NCBI GenBank assembly: GCA_963696325.1
Contig: CAVOJV010000058.1
Span: 23,024-87,023 of the forward strand
From: CAVOJV01 sp963696325
GTDB taxonomy: Bacteria; Pseudomonadota; Gammaproteobacteria; Competibacterales; Competibacteraceae
Direction of reading: 5' to 3'
Length of the DNA: 64,000 bases
Positions 1 to 9,890 of the stretch are shown one piece after another. Under the pieces are notes generated by a model. It did not search any database. It worked only from the letters and a program-made list of their open reading frames with translations, and was not told the origin of the DNA. Numbering within the stretch: position 1 is the stretch's first letter; every line of letters begins with the position of its first letter. The position numbers and the translations under genes were made by a program.

Positions 1-1448
<1,448 letters not shown>

Positions 1449-1461
1449 TGTTATAACCTCG

Positions 1462-1473
1462 CCTTATATAAGG
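1462..1473. promoter_or_regulatory. 12-bp palindrome upstream of methylmalonyl-CoA mutase
   Basis: Perfect palindrome CCTTATATAAGG, 13 bp upstream of the mutase start codon and immediately before its ribosome-binding site. It could be an operator or overlap a -10 element; no regulator can be assigned from sequence alone. Confidence 0.3.
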
Positions 1474-1588
1474 ATACTTATCGGATAACAGTACTGAAAC
1501 CTATGCTGCAACACAACAAAATCATAAATCTTTTTTGCAATTTTGGGCAGAGCCATGGATCCCTAACCGGACTTAATTATTCACCTCC

Positions 1589-2180
1589 TCAATACACGCT
1601 CAGATCCTCTACCCAGACCAACTCGCAAGCCCCATTACCGGTATCGTCACGGGTCAACGAACTGCGCCAATGCGAACCGTCGTCCCCACGGACTTCGACC
1701 AGATAGCCACTGACTTTAACGATATTGCCCGGGCGCACGCCCTGGAAGCGATGCTCGATGGCTGGGGTCGCTGGAATCATGTGCATATTAGCACTATGGG
1801 TTTCGATCTCCTGACGGGGAATGGGAAACACCGCGGTACGCCAGGTATAAAATCGCCCGCCCTGACTCATATCGAGCTGTTCCAGTACCGCGGTGTCTGA
1901 CATCCTGCCCCAGCCTAGGGTCAGATCCAGGGGGCGAAACGTCAGCACCCCGGTCAAAGCGATACTCCTTTTTCAACAGCACTCGGGCTTCCACCTCAAA
2001 ATGAGCCAGGGGTTTAAGGTGATAACCGTTTTTCTCAAGGTCCGGGACGGATTCGGCAAGCGTCTCCTGAAGCGGTTGCTGAGGCGCTACGATCCCCGGG
2101 GGATGATGAATGGGGCGGTCTCGCCAGGTAAAGTAGGCGCCGAGCAGGCAGATACCTAGCAGTATCCAGAATTTTCTCAT
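1589..2180 (-). pseudogene. Membrane-anchored conserved protein, frameshifted
   Basis: Two overlapping frames make one protein of about 196 residues. It starts MRKFWILLGICLLGAY (a single N-terminal membrane anchor), continues to KKEYRFDRGADVSP, and then must change frame to read LDLTLGWGRMSDTAVLEQL and on to the C-terminus VWVEDLSVY. The break coincides with a run of five G (plus strand 1930-1934). Removing one base restores a continuous reading without stops, so a homopolymer sequencing error is the simplest explanation, though a real inactivation is possible. I recognise the pattern as a conserved proteobacterial hypothetical protein with a periplasmic soluble part; its function is unknown to me. 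It begins 5 nt after the cysG stop and probably shares that transcript. A GTG at 2216 inside cysG is an alternative start. Confidence 0.6.
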
Positions 2181-2184
2181 GAGT

Positions 2185-3600
2185 CTAAGTGACTGTGTCG
2201 CTGGGGCTTTGCTCACAGGACTGGAACCAGGCCAGGTCCTGGTGCAGTTGTACTACCTGCCCAACGATAAGCAGGCTGGGAGATTTTATCTCCAGCCCCT
2301 CCAGTTGCCGAGGCAGGTTGGCTAGGGTGCCCACCCGTACCCGCTGTTCCGGCTGGGTGCCCTGTTCCACGAGGGCGGCCGGCATAGTGGGGGCAAGGCC
2401 GTGTTCCACCAGCTTGGCGCAGATGGTCTCGATGCCTTCCGAGCCCATGTAAAACACCAGCGTCTGCGCGGGTTGGGCCAAACTCCGCCAGTTCAGGTCC
2501 AGATAGCCGTTGCGGTGGTGTCCGCTACTAAACACACAGCTCTGCGCATACTCCCGGTGGGTAAGAGGGATGCCGGCGTAAGCGGCGCAACCGGAGGCGG
2601 CGGTGATGCCGGGTACTACTTGGAAGGTAATGCCCTCCCGATGCAGCGCTTGCAACTCTTCGCCGCCGCGCCCGAAGATGAAAGGATCGCCACCCTTGAG
2701 GCGCACCACCCGCTTACCCTGGTTGGCGAGTGTGATCAGTAGGCGGTTGATTTCAGCCTGGACCAGGGTAGGTTTGTTCTTGAGCTTGCCCACGTAGATG
2801 CGTTCGGCGTCCCGGCGGGTGAGTTCCAGAATGGCAGGAGCGACCAGACGGTCATAGACCACCACATCGGCTTGCTGCATGAGTCTGAGTGCGCGGAAAG
2901 TCAACAGATCGGGATCGCCTGGGCCGGCCCCCACCAGATAGACCTCGCCCGGGCTCGTTGCCGTGTCCGCTTTCCCCCGCCGCAGGGCGGCTTCAACTGC
3001 GGTCTGGGCCGCTGCTTCCCGGCCGGATAAAACCATCTCGGCGATGGGGCCTTGTAAAATCTTTTCCCAGAACGAGCGTCGCTGCGCGGCGGGTATGAGC
3101 TGCTGCACCTGCTCCCGAAAGCTGGCCGCCAGCGCCGCCAGGCGCCCGTAGGCGGCGGGAATGAGGGATTCCAGCCGGCCCCGCAGCAGCCTGGCCAGCA
3201 CTGGCGAAGAGCCACCGGTGGAGACGGCGATAAGGACGGGGGAACGGTCGATGATGGCCGGCATGATGAAGCTGCACAGTTCCGGTTGATCGACGGCGTT
3301 GACCGGCAGGGCGCGAGCCTGACAGAGTGCCGAAATACGCTCATTGACCTGCCTATCGTTGGTGGCGGCGATGACCAGCACGCAACCGTCCAGGTTGACC
3401 TCGTGGAAGCGCGCCTGACGGTGAATGATGCGGGCTTCGGCATACAGTTCCCGCAGCGCGGGGCAAAGATCAGGCGCTACCACCATGACCCGTGCGCCAG
3501 CCTTGAGCAGCAGGTCAACCTTGCGGGCCGCCACCCCGCCGCCACCCACCACCAGGCAGGGGCGGTCGCGGAGGTTCATGAACATAGGCAGATAGTCCAT
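2185..3600 (-). CDS. cysG: Siroheme synthase CysG (trifunctional)
   Basis: Full-length 471-residue CysG. The N-terminal half is the precorrin-2 dehydrogenase/sirohydrochlorin ferrochelatase: NAD-binding motif VVGGGGVAARK near residues 16-26, then PELCSFIMPAIIDRSP, then the helical dimerisation region through about residue 215. The C-terminal half is the SAM-dependent uroporphyrinogen-III methyltransferase: YLVGAGPGDPDLLT near 222, GDPFIFGRGGEE, and PGITAASGCAAYAGIPLTHR. It converts uroporphyrinogen III to siroheme for sulfite and nitrite reductases. It lies 6 nt downstream of xseA on the same strand. A second, shorter CysG paralogue is encoded at 31065-32246; this copy is the complete one. 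Confidence 0.95.
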   Translation of the reverse strand: MDYLPMFMNLRDRPCLVVGGGGVAARKVDLLLKAGARVMVVAPDLCPALRELYAEARIIHRQARFHEVNLDGCVLVIAATNDRQVNERISALCQARALPVNAVDQPELCSFIMPAIIDRSPVLIAVSTGGSSPVLARLLRGRLESLIPAAYGRLAALAASFREQVQQLIPAAQRRSFWEKILQGPIAEMVLSGREAAAQTAVEAALRRGKADTATSPGEVYLVGAGPGDPDLLTFRALRLMQQADVVVYDRLVAPAILELTRRDAERIYVGKLKNKPTLVQAEINRLLITLANQGKRVVRLKGGDPFIFGRGGEELQALHREGITFQVVPGITAASGCAAYAGIPLTHREYAQSCVFSSGHHRNGYLDLNWRSLAQPAQTLVFYMGSEGIETICAKLVEHGLAPTMPAALVEQGTQPEQRVRVGTLANLPRQLEGLEIKSPSLLIVGQVVQLHQDLAWFQSCEQSPSDTVT

Positions 3601-3606
3601 GGCGCC

Positions 3607-4980
3607 TCACTTGCCTTGAATTTGTGCTACCGCGCAAATCAAGCGCCCCTCACCCAGCAGCGCCTCTACCCGGTCACCCTCCTGTACCTGCTGCGCCTGG
3701 CGAATCAGTTCTCCTTGCGGGTAACGACGGAGGATGGCATAACCGCGGCCCAGAGTTTGCAGAGGGCTGACTGTATGCAGAGCCCGGCTGGCGGCAGTGA
3801 GGCGTTGGTGGTCCACTAGCAGACGCTGGCGCAGGGCGGCTGCCAAGCGCTGGTAAAGGGACTGTTGCCGTTCCTGCAAGTGCAGGATACGCACACCGGG
3901 TGCCTGGCCATGCACGCGCATCGCCAGGCCGGTTACCTGCGCGGCGATGCGCTTCAAGCGCACTTCCAAGGCGTGGCGCAGGCGCTGTTCCAACTCGTCG
4001 AGGCGTTGCGTTTGATCCGGCAGGCGGCGGCCGGGGTTCAGACGCAGATGCCGTTGCTCCAGCCAGCTCAAGGTTTGCCGGGCAGCAGCCAGGCGCCGCC
4101 GCATGGCGTCCTGCAGCCCCGCTGCCAGCATGTCGAACTTGCGCAACCATTCTTGGCGGTCTGGACTCGCCAGTTCCGCCGCCGCCGAGGGAGTTGGCGC
4201 CCGCAAATCGGCGGCGAAATCGGCGATGGTGACATCGGTTTCATGTCCCACCCCGCTGACCAGGGGAATGGCACAGGCGTGAATGGCGCGGGCGACGACT
4301 TCCTCGTTGAAGGCCCACAGGTCTTCCAGGGAGCCGCCGCCGCGCACCAGCAGCAAGACGTCGCAATCACGGCGTGCCGAGGCTAGCGCGATCGCGCGGG
4401 CAATCTGTGCGCCGGCGCCCTCACCCTGTACCGGGACCGGGTAAACCAGGACCGGCAGGTCGGGGAAGCGGCGCCGCAACACGCTGAGTACGTCCCGGAT
4501 GGCGGCGCCACTAGACGAGGTGATGACACCGACACGGCTTGGAAAGCGGGGCAGGGGGCGCTTGCGGCGCACCTCGAACAGTCCTTCCCGTTCCAAGCGT
4601 AGCCTTAGTTCGTCATAAGCGCGGCGCAGGGCGCCGTCGCCGGCTTCTTCCAGATATTCCACGATGAGCTGGAAGTCACCGCGGGATTCATACAGGCTGA
4701 TGCGCGCCTGCACCAGCACGCGTTGGCCGTTGGCAGGGCTGGCTGGCGTCAGTTGCGCACGGTTACGAAACAGGGCGCAACGCACCTGGGCCCTGGTATC
4801 TTTGAGGGAAAAATACAGGTGACCGGAGGCCGGCCGGGAGAGATTGGAGATCTCGCCTTCCACCCAGACCAGTGGAAAGCTTCCCTCCAGCAGGTCGCGC
4901 ACTGCCTTATTTAGGTTCGAAACGGTATAAACATGCCGCTCGCCGGCGGCAGGGGTCATCGTCATGGAGCGGGTGCACAT
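3607..4980 (-). CDS. xseA: Exodeoxyribonuclease VII large subunit
   Basis: 457 residues, normal for XseA. It forms exonuclease VII with XseB and degrades single-stranded DNA to oligonucleotides. Order: N-terminal OB fold (VYTVSNLNKAVRDLLEG, VWVEGEISNLSRPASGH), then the catalytic domain with RVGVITSSSGAAIRDVL, LLLVRGGGSLEDLWAFNEE and SGVGHETDVTIADFAADLRA, and then the long coiled-coil C-terminal part. Two in-frame ATGs (4980 and 4965) precede the conserved region; which one is used cannot be decided. No xseB is present nearby. The gene is divergent from guaB across about 110 bp. Confidence 0.93.
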   Translation of the reverse strand: MCTRSMTMTPAAGERHVYTVSNLNKAVRDLLEGSFPLVWVEGEISNLSRPASGHLYFSLKDTRAQVRCALFRNRAQLTPASPANGQRVLVQARISLYESRGDFQLIVEYLEEAGDGALRRAYDELRLRLEREGLFEVRRKRPLPRFPSRVGVITSSSGAAIRDVLSVLRRRFPDLPVLVYPVPVQGEGAGAQIARAIALASARRDCDVLLLVRGGGSLEDLWAFNEEVVARAIHACAIPLVSGVGHETDVTIADFAADLRAPTPSAAAELASPDRQEWLRKFDMLAAGLQDAMRRRLAAARQTLSWLEQRHLRLNPGRRLPDQTQRLDELEQRLRHALEVRLKRIAAQVTGLAMRVHGQAPGVRILHLQERQQSLYQRLAAALRQRLLVDHQRLTAASRALHTVSPLQTLGRGYAILRRYPQGELIRQAQQVQEGDRVEALLGEGRLICAVAQIQGK

Positions 4981-5029
4981 CCGGTGGTCAGAAACGGCAT
5001 GGGGTTCGCATTAAAACTTGCTAATGAAG

Positions 5030-5058
5030 TTTACCATCCTGCTGTAAAATTTTATAAT
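5030..5058 (+). promoter_or_regulatory. Sigma70-type promoter of guaB
   Basis: -35 TTTACC at 5030-5035, a 17-bp spacer, and a consensus -10 TATAAT at 5053-5058, ending 32 bp before the guaB ATG. The region is A+T-rich between two G+C-richer genes. No clear PurR-type palindrome was seen. Confidence 0.65.
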
Positions 5059-5090
5059 CCACAGATTTTACCGGTCTTGAGGCCACTCCT

Positions 5091-6554
5091 ATGCGCATTG
5101 TTCAAGAAGCCCTTACCTTTGATGACGTGTTATTGCTGCCTGCGTACTCGACGGTGCTGCCCAAGGATGTCTGTCTCAAGACCCAGTTGACCCGAGACAT
5201 CACCCTCAATATCCCGCTGGTGTCGGCTGCCATGGACACGGTTACCGAGTCCAGTTTGGCCATTGCCCTGGCCCAGGAAGGTGGTATTGGGATTATTCAC
5301 AAGAATCTCTCCCCCGAAAGACAGGCTTACCAGGTTCGCCGCGTTAAGAAGTTTGAGAGCGGGGTCATCAACGATCCTATCGTAACCTCGCCAAACACCA
5401 GTATCCGTGAAATATTGGAATTGACCCGCGCTCACCATATCTCTGGCGTGCCGGTCGTGGAAGGTGAGGACCTGGTGGGTATCGTAACCAGCCGCGACCT
5501 GCGCTTTGAGACCAAACTGGACTCGCCGGTAAGCCGCATCATGACGCCTAAAGATCGTCTGGTGACGGTGAGGGAGGGGGCGGACCGGCAAGAAGTGGTC
5601 GGCTTGCTGCACAAATACCGCATCGAGAAGGTGTTGGTTGTCAACGATCGGTTTCAACTTCGAGGCATGATCACGGTCAAGGATATCCAAAAATCCAGCG
5701 ATTATCCGTTAGCCTGTAAGGATGATCTGGGCCGCCTGCGGGTGGGCGCCGCGGTGAGCACTGGCGCTGGCACCGAGGAACGCGTAGAGGCATTGGTCGG
5801 CGCCGGTGTGGATGTCATCGTGGTGGATACCGCCCATGGCCATTCCCAGGGGGTGCTGGAGCGGATACGCTGGCTCAAGCAGCATTACCCCCAAGTGCAA
5901 GTGATCGGCGGTAATATCGCTACTGCCGCTGCTGCCCGCGATCTGGTGGAGGCTGGCGCCGACGCCGTCAAAGTGGGCATCGGTCCGGGCTCCATCTGCA
6001 CTACCCGCATTATCGCCGGCGTGGGCGTACCACAGATTAGCGCGGTGGCCAATATCGCCGAGATCTTGCGGGACTTCGATGTGCCGCTGATCGCCGATGG
6101 CGGCATCCGCTACTCCGGCGACATCGCCAAGGCCATCGCCGCCGGTGCTCATGCGATCATGATCGGCGGCCTGTTTGCCGGTACCGAGGAAGCTCCCGGC
6201 CAGGTCGAGCTCTACCAGGGCCGTACCTACAAATCCTACCGAGGCATGGGTTCCCTGGGCGCCATGACCCAGCAGCACGGATCGAGTGACCGTTATTTTC
6301 AGGAAGGCAGCCAGACGGAGAAGCTGGTGCCAGAGGGTATCGAGGGCAGGGTGCCCTACAAGGGTAGCCTGTTGGCCATCGTGCACCAGTTGCTGGGCGG
6401 TTTGCGTTCCAGCATGGGTTATGTGGGCTGCCAGGATATCGATGAAATGCGCACCAGGCCACAGTTCACCCGGGTAACATCGGCCGGGATGCGGGAAAGC
6501 CACGTACACGATGTCAGCATCACCAAGGAATCGCCCAATTATCGGATTGATTAG
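5091..6554 (+). CDS. guaB: Inosine-5'-monophosphate dehydrogenase
   Basis: Cytoplasmic enzyme of guanine nucleotide synthesis: oxidises IMP to XMP with NAD. 487 residues, the standard length. N-terminal barrel start (ALTFDDVLLLPAYSTVLP), CBS pair between about residues 95 and 205 (ISGVPVVEGEDLVGIVTSRDL), catalytic loop GIGPGSICTTRIIAGVGVPQ with the nucleophile at Cys303, the flap GSLGAMTQ and a C-terminal VTSAGMRESHVHDV. TTGAGG 8 nt before the ATG is the ribosome-binding site. It is followed after 100 bp by guaA, forming the classical guaBA unit. Confidence 0.97.
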   Translation: MRIVQEALTFDDVLLLPAYSTVLPKDVCLKTQLTRDITLNIPLVSAAMDTVTESSLAIALAQEGGIGIIHKNLSPERQAYQVRRVKKFESGVINDPIVTSPNTSIREILELTRAHHISGVPVVEGEDLVGIVTSRDLRFETKLDSPVSRIMTPKDRLVTVREGADRQEVVGLLHKYRIEKVLVVNDRFQLRGMITVKDIQKSSDYPLACKDDLGRLRVGAAVSTGAGTEERVEALVGAGVDVIVVDTAHGHSQGVLERIRWLKQHYPQVQVIGGNIATAAAARDLVEAGADAVKVGIGPGSICTTRIIAGVGVPQISAVANIAEILRDFDVPLIADGGIRYSGDIAKAIAAGAHAIMIGGLFAGTEEAPGQVELYQGRTYKSYRGMGSLGAMTQQHGSSDRYFQEGSQTEKLVPEGIEGRVPYKGSLLAIVHQLLGGLRSSMGYVGCQDIDEMRTRPQFTRVTSAGMRESHVHDVSITKESPNYRID

Positions 6555-6654
6555 GCTTGCTATGCACTGGCCCTTGACTCCGTAGCGGGTTGGCAGCGTA
6601 TCCAGGGGGTAGCTGTAGCGACAGCAAAACCCGGCAACCCTTAGAAAGGTATTT

Positions 6655-8235
6655 ATGACCGCCCGAGACATTCATTCCGACCGTATTCTCATTCTGGATT
6701 TTGGTGCCCAGTACACTCAGTTGATCGCCCGACGGATACGCGAAATCGGCGTTTACTGCGAGATCTATGCCTACGACGCTGACAGCGCCGCCATCCGCGC
6801 CTTTCACCCAGGGGGTATCATCCTGTCTGGTGGGCCGGAATCCACCACCGTGGCGGAGGGGCCACGGGCGCCGCAGATGGTATTCGATCTGGGGGTGCCG
6901 TTGTTGGGGATCTGCTATGGCATGCAAACCATGGCGGTGCAATTGGGTGGGCGGGTGGAAACCTCCACGCAGCGCGAGTTCGGCTATGCCCAGATTCGTG
7001 CGCATGCGCATTCCAGCCTGCTCAAGGACATCGAGGATCACGCCACTGCTGAGGGTTATGGCCTGTTGGATGTGTGGATGAGCCACGGCGACAAGGTCGT
7101 GGAATTGCCGCCGGGTTTCGTACGCATCGCCAGCACACCCAACACCCCGCTGGCGGGTATGGCCGATGAGGAACGGCGCTGGTTCGGCGTCCAGTTCCAT
7201 CCGGAGGTCACCCACACCCGCCAGGGCGGCCGCATCCTGCGGCGCTTCGTACTGGACATTTGTGGCTGCGAAGCCTTGTGGACCACCGGTAACATCATTG
7301 AGGACAGCATCGCCAATGTACGTTCCACGGTGGGCGATGAGGAAGTCCTGCTGGCGCTGTCCGGCGGCGTGGATTCCTCCGTGGTGGCCGCCCTTCTGCA
7401 CCGGGCCATCGGCACTCAGCTCACCTGCGTGTTCGTGGATACCGGCCTGCTGCGTCTGCACGAGGCGGACCAGGTGCTGCGTACCTTTGCCGAGCACTTG
7501 GGCGTGCGGGTGATCCTGGTGGATGCCGAGTCGCGTTTCCTCGGCGCGCTGGCAGGGGAGCGCGACCCCGAGCGTAAGCGCAAGATCATCGGCGCACTCT
7601 TCGTGGAAATTTTCGACGAACAAGCTGCAAAGCTGAACAATGCCCGCTGGCTCGCCCAGGGCACCATCTATCCGGATGTCATTGAGTCTGCCGGTGCCAG
7701 GACTGGCAAGGCCCATGTGATCAAGTCCCACCACAATGTGGGGGGGTTACCCTCGGCCATGCGCTTGAAGCTGCTGGAGCCCCTGCGGGAACTGTTCAAG
7801 GACGAAGTGCGCCAGTTGGGGGTAGAACTGGGACTGCCTTCCGAGATGGTCTGCCGGCATCCGTTTCCCGGACCAGGACTGGCGGTGCGTGTACTCGGGG
7901 AAGTGCGCAGGGACTATGTGAACCTGTTGCGTCAGGCCGATGACATCTTCATCGAGGAATTGCGCCGCCACGGTCTCTATGAGCGCACCAGCCAGGCGTT
8001 TGCCGTGTTTCTGCCGGTGAAGTCTGTCGCGGTCATGGGCGATGGCCGTTGCTATGCCTACGTGATTGCATTGCGCGCCGTGGAAACCAGCGATTTCATG
8101 ACTGCTCAGTGGGCGCAGCTGCCCTATGAGTTTCTGGATCTGGTGTCCCGCCGTATCATCAATGAAGTAGTGGGGATATCCCGAGTGGTCTACGACATTT
8201 CTGGTAAGCCGCCGGCGACCATCGAGTGGGAGTAG
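6655..8235 (+). CDS. guaA: GMP synthase (glutamine-hydrolysing)
   Basis: 526 residues. Amidates XMP to GMP, completing the branch begun by GuaB. A class I glutamine amidotransferase domain comes first, with catalytic Cys87 in LLGICYGMQTMAVQLGG and the His/Glu pair in FHPEVTHT. It is followed by the ATP-pyrophosphatase domain with P-loop LSGGVDSSVVAALLH near residue 235 and the C-terminal dimerisation domain ending PPATIEWE. AAAGG lies 8 nt before the ATG. The 100-bp gap from guaB has no obvious terminator, so cotranscription is likely. Confidence 0.97.
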   Translation: MTARDIHSDRILILDFGAQYTQLIARRIREIGVYCEIYAYDADSAAIRAFHPGGIILSGGPESTTVAEGPRAPQMVFDLGVPLLGICYGMQTMAVQLGGRVETSTQREFGYAQIRAHAHSSLLKDIEDHATAEGYGLLDVWMSHGDKVVELPPGFVRIASTPNTPLAGMADEERRWFGVQFHPEVTHTRQGGRILRRFVLDICGCEALWTTGNIIEDSIANVRSTVGDEEVLLALSGGVDSSVVAALLHRAIGTQLTCVFVDTGLLRLHEADQVLRTFAEHLGVRVILVDAESRFLGALAGERDPERKRKIIGALFVEIFDEQAAKLNNARWLAQGTIYPDVIESAGARTGKAHVIKSHHNVGGLPSAMRLKLLEPLRELFKDEVRQLGVELGLPSEMVCRHPFPGPGLAVRVLGEVRRDYVNLLRQADDIFIEELRRHGLYERTSQAFAVFLPVKSVAVMGDGRCYAYVIALRAVETSDFMTAQWAQLPYEFLDLVSRRIINEVVGISRVVYDISGKPPATIEWE

Positions 8236-8307
8236 CGTTTCCGCCGTGGCTCGGCCTCTGGGGCTGGCGACGGGCATTTGGATTTCAAGGCTTTGGAGAT
8301 ATATTGA

Positions 8308-8826
8308 GTGGAAGACCTGGCAGGCACCATCATCAGTGACGAGGACTGGATGGCGCACGCACTGACCCTGGGCCAGGAGGCCGCCCGGCAAGGCGAGGTG
8401 CCGGTGGGCGCAGTGCTGGTGGCCGTCGATGGGACGGTCATCGGTGAGGCCTTTAATCGTCCCGTAGCAGCCTGTGACCCGACCGCCCATGCCGAGATCC
8501 TGGCGTTGCGCCAGGCCGCCGCCCGCATCGGTAATTACCGCCTGCTCGACAGCACTCTGTACGTTACCCTGGAGCCTTGTCCCATGTGCGCCGGCGCTCT
8601 GGTCCATGCCCGGGTGGGGAGGGTGGTATTCGGCGCTGCCGATCCCCGGGCCGGAGCTGCCGGCACGGTCTTCAATCTGCTTCAGTCGGCGCATCTCAAC
8701 CACCGCGCCGAGGTGAAGGGTGGGGTGCTGGGGGACTGCTGTGGCCGGCTGTTACAGGACTTCTTCCGGGGCCGCCGCGCAATGGCTGCCCACTCCCCCG
8801 TTCTTGCCAAGCACAAAGAGGCATGA
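8308..8826 (+). CDS. tadA: tRNA-specific adenosine deaminase TadA
   Basis: 172 residues. Deaminates adenosine 34 to inosine in tRNA-Arg(ACG). The zinc/catalytic motifs are complete: TAHAEILALRQAA (His and the proton-shuttling Glu) and TLEPCPMCAGALVHAR (two Cys ligands). The N-terminal region DEDWMAHALTLGQEA matches the family only if the GTG at 8308 is the start; GGAG 9 nt upstream of that GTG agrees. It follows guaA by 72 bp on the same strand. Confidence 0.95.
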   Translation: MEDLAGTIISDEDWMAHALTLGQEAARQGEVPVGAVLVAVDGTVIGEAFNRPVAACDPTAHAEILALRQAAARIGNYRLLDSTLYVTLEPCPMCAGALVHARVGRVVFGAADPRAGAAGTVFNLLQSAHLNHRAEVKGGVLGDCCGRLLQDFFRGRRAMAAHSPVLAKHKEA

Positions 8827-8913
8827 ATGCTTTCCCTGAACAGGGTGAGCTTGTATGCTATGAGCCCAGCAACAGGGTACCCCCCGATTAAGTTGCCTGC
8901 TGATATAAATGCT

Positions 8914-8938
8914 GCGTTGCTCAGGGAGGCAACGCCTC
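8914..8938 (+). promoter_or_regulatory. Two mutually exclusive hairpins in the liv leader
   Basis: GCGTTGC (8914-8920) pairs with GCAACGC (8929-8935) across an 8-nt loop, while GAGGC (8926-8930) can instead pair with GCCTC (8934-8938). No U-tract follows, so this is not an ordinary terminator. The arrangement, 35-60 nt before livH, could affect expression of the operon, but it may be chance. Confidence 0.25.
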
Positions 8939-8972
8939 AACCCTAAGCCAATAAACACAAAAAGGCTGGTCG

Positions 8973-9887
8973 ATGGGATATTTCATTCAGCAACTTATCA
9001 ATGGTCTGACGCTGGGCATGATCTATGGCCTGATCGCCATCGGCTACACGATGGTGTATGGCATCATCGGCATGATCAACTTCGCCCATGGCGAGATCTA
9101 TATGATCGGCGCTTTTATTTCGATCATCTGCTTTACTCTTCTGAGCGCGGCCGGCATCACCTGCCGTGCCGCTGGCGCTGCTGATCGTTCTCGTGGTAGC
9201 CATGTTTTTCACTTCCGTGTATGGCTGGACACTGGAGCGGGTCGCCTATCGGCCGCTGCGGGGGGCGCCACGACTAGCGCCGTTGATTTCGGCCATCGGC
9301 ATGTCCATCTTTTTGCAAAACTACGTGCAGATCATCCAGGGGGCCCGAGTTAAGCCTATGCAACCCATCATTCATGGGGGGATTACCTTGCTCGATCGGG
9401 GCGCTTTCGTGGTTGGGTTTAGCTACATTCAGATCCTGATCTGGATTTTGACCATCGGCCTGATGATCGCCTTCGCGCTGCTGATCGGGCGCACGGCGCT
9501 GGGCGCTCCCAACGCGCCTGCCAACAGGATCAGGTCATGGCCGCGTTGCTCGGCGTCGATGTGGATAAAAGTGATCTCGCTGACCTTTGTCATTGGCGCA
9601 GCGCTGGCCGCTGTCGCCGGGCTGATGGTGACCCTGTACTATGGTGTCGTGGACTTTTTTATTGGCTTTCTGGCTGGCCTGAAGGCCTTTACTGCGGCGG
9701 TGCTTGGCGGTATTGGTCGTTGCCGGGCGCCATTTTGGGAGGCCTGATCCTGGGTTTGGTGGAGGCGCTGTGGTCGGCGTATTTCACCACCGAGTACAAA
9801 GACGTTGCGGCGTTTTCCATCCTGGTGATGGTATTGATTTTTCGCCCCACGGGTCTGCTGGGTAAACCGGAAGTGGAAAAGGTATAA
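8973..9887 (+). pseudogene. livH: Branched-chain amino-acid ABC transporter permease LivH, multiply frameshifted
   Basis: The composite protein of about 304 residues is a typical LivH: MGYFIQQLINGLTLGMIYG, IGYTMVYGIIGMINFAHGE, ERVAYRPLRGAPRLAPL, QDQVMAALLGVDVDK, and a C-terminal FRPTGLLGKPEVEKV. To read it, four single-base corrections are needed: one extra base near 9155-9165, one missing near 9504, one extra A in the AAAA run near 9568, and one missing near 9716. The indels alternate in sign, introduce no other damage, and leave conserved residues intact on both sides, which favours sequence errors over genuine decay; this is inference. It is the first gene of the liv operon, 3 nt before livM. 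Confidence 0.75.
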
Positions 9888-9890
9888 GGC

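Noticed and set aside
5709..8703. Three long minus-strand frames opposite guaB, guaA and tadA
   Set aside because: The plus-strand proteins are unmistakable and the antisense translations have low-complexity His/Gly composition typical of reverse-strand shadows.
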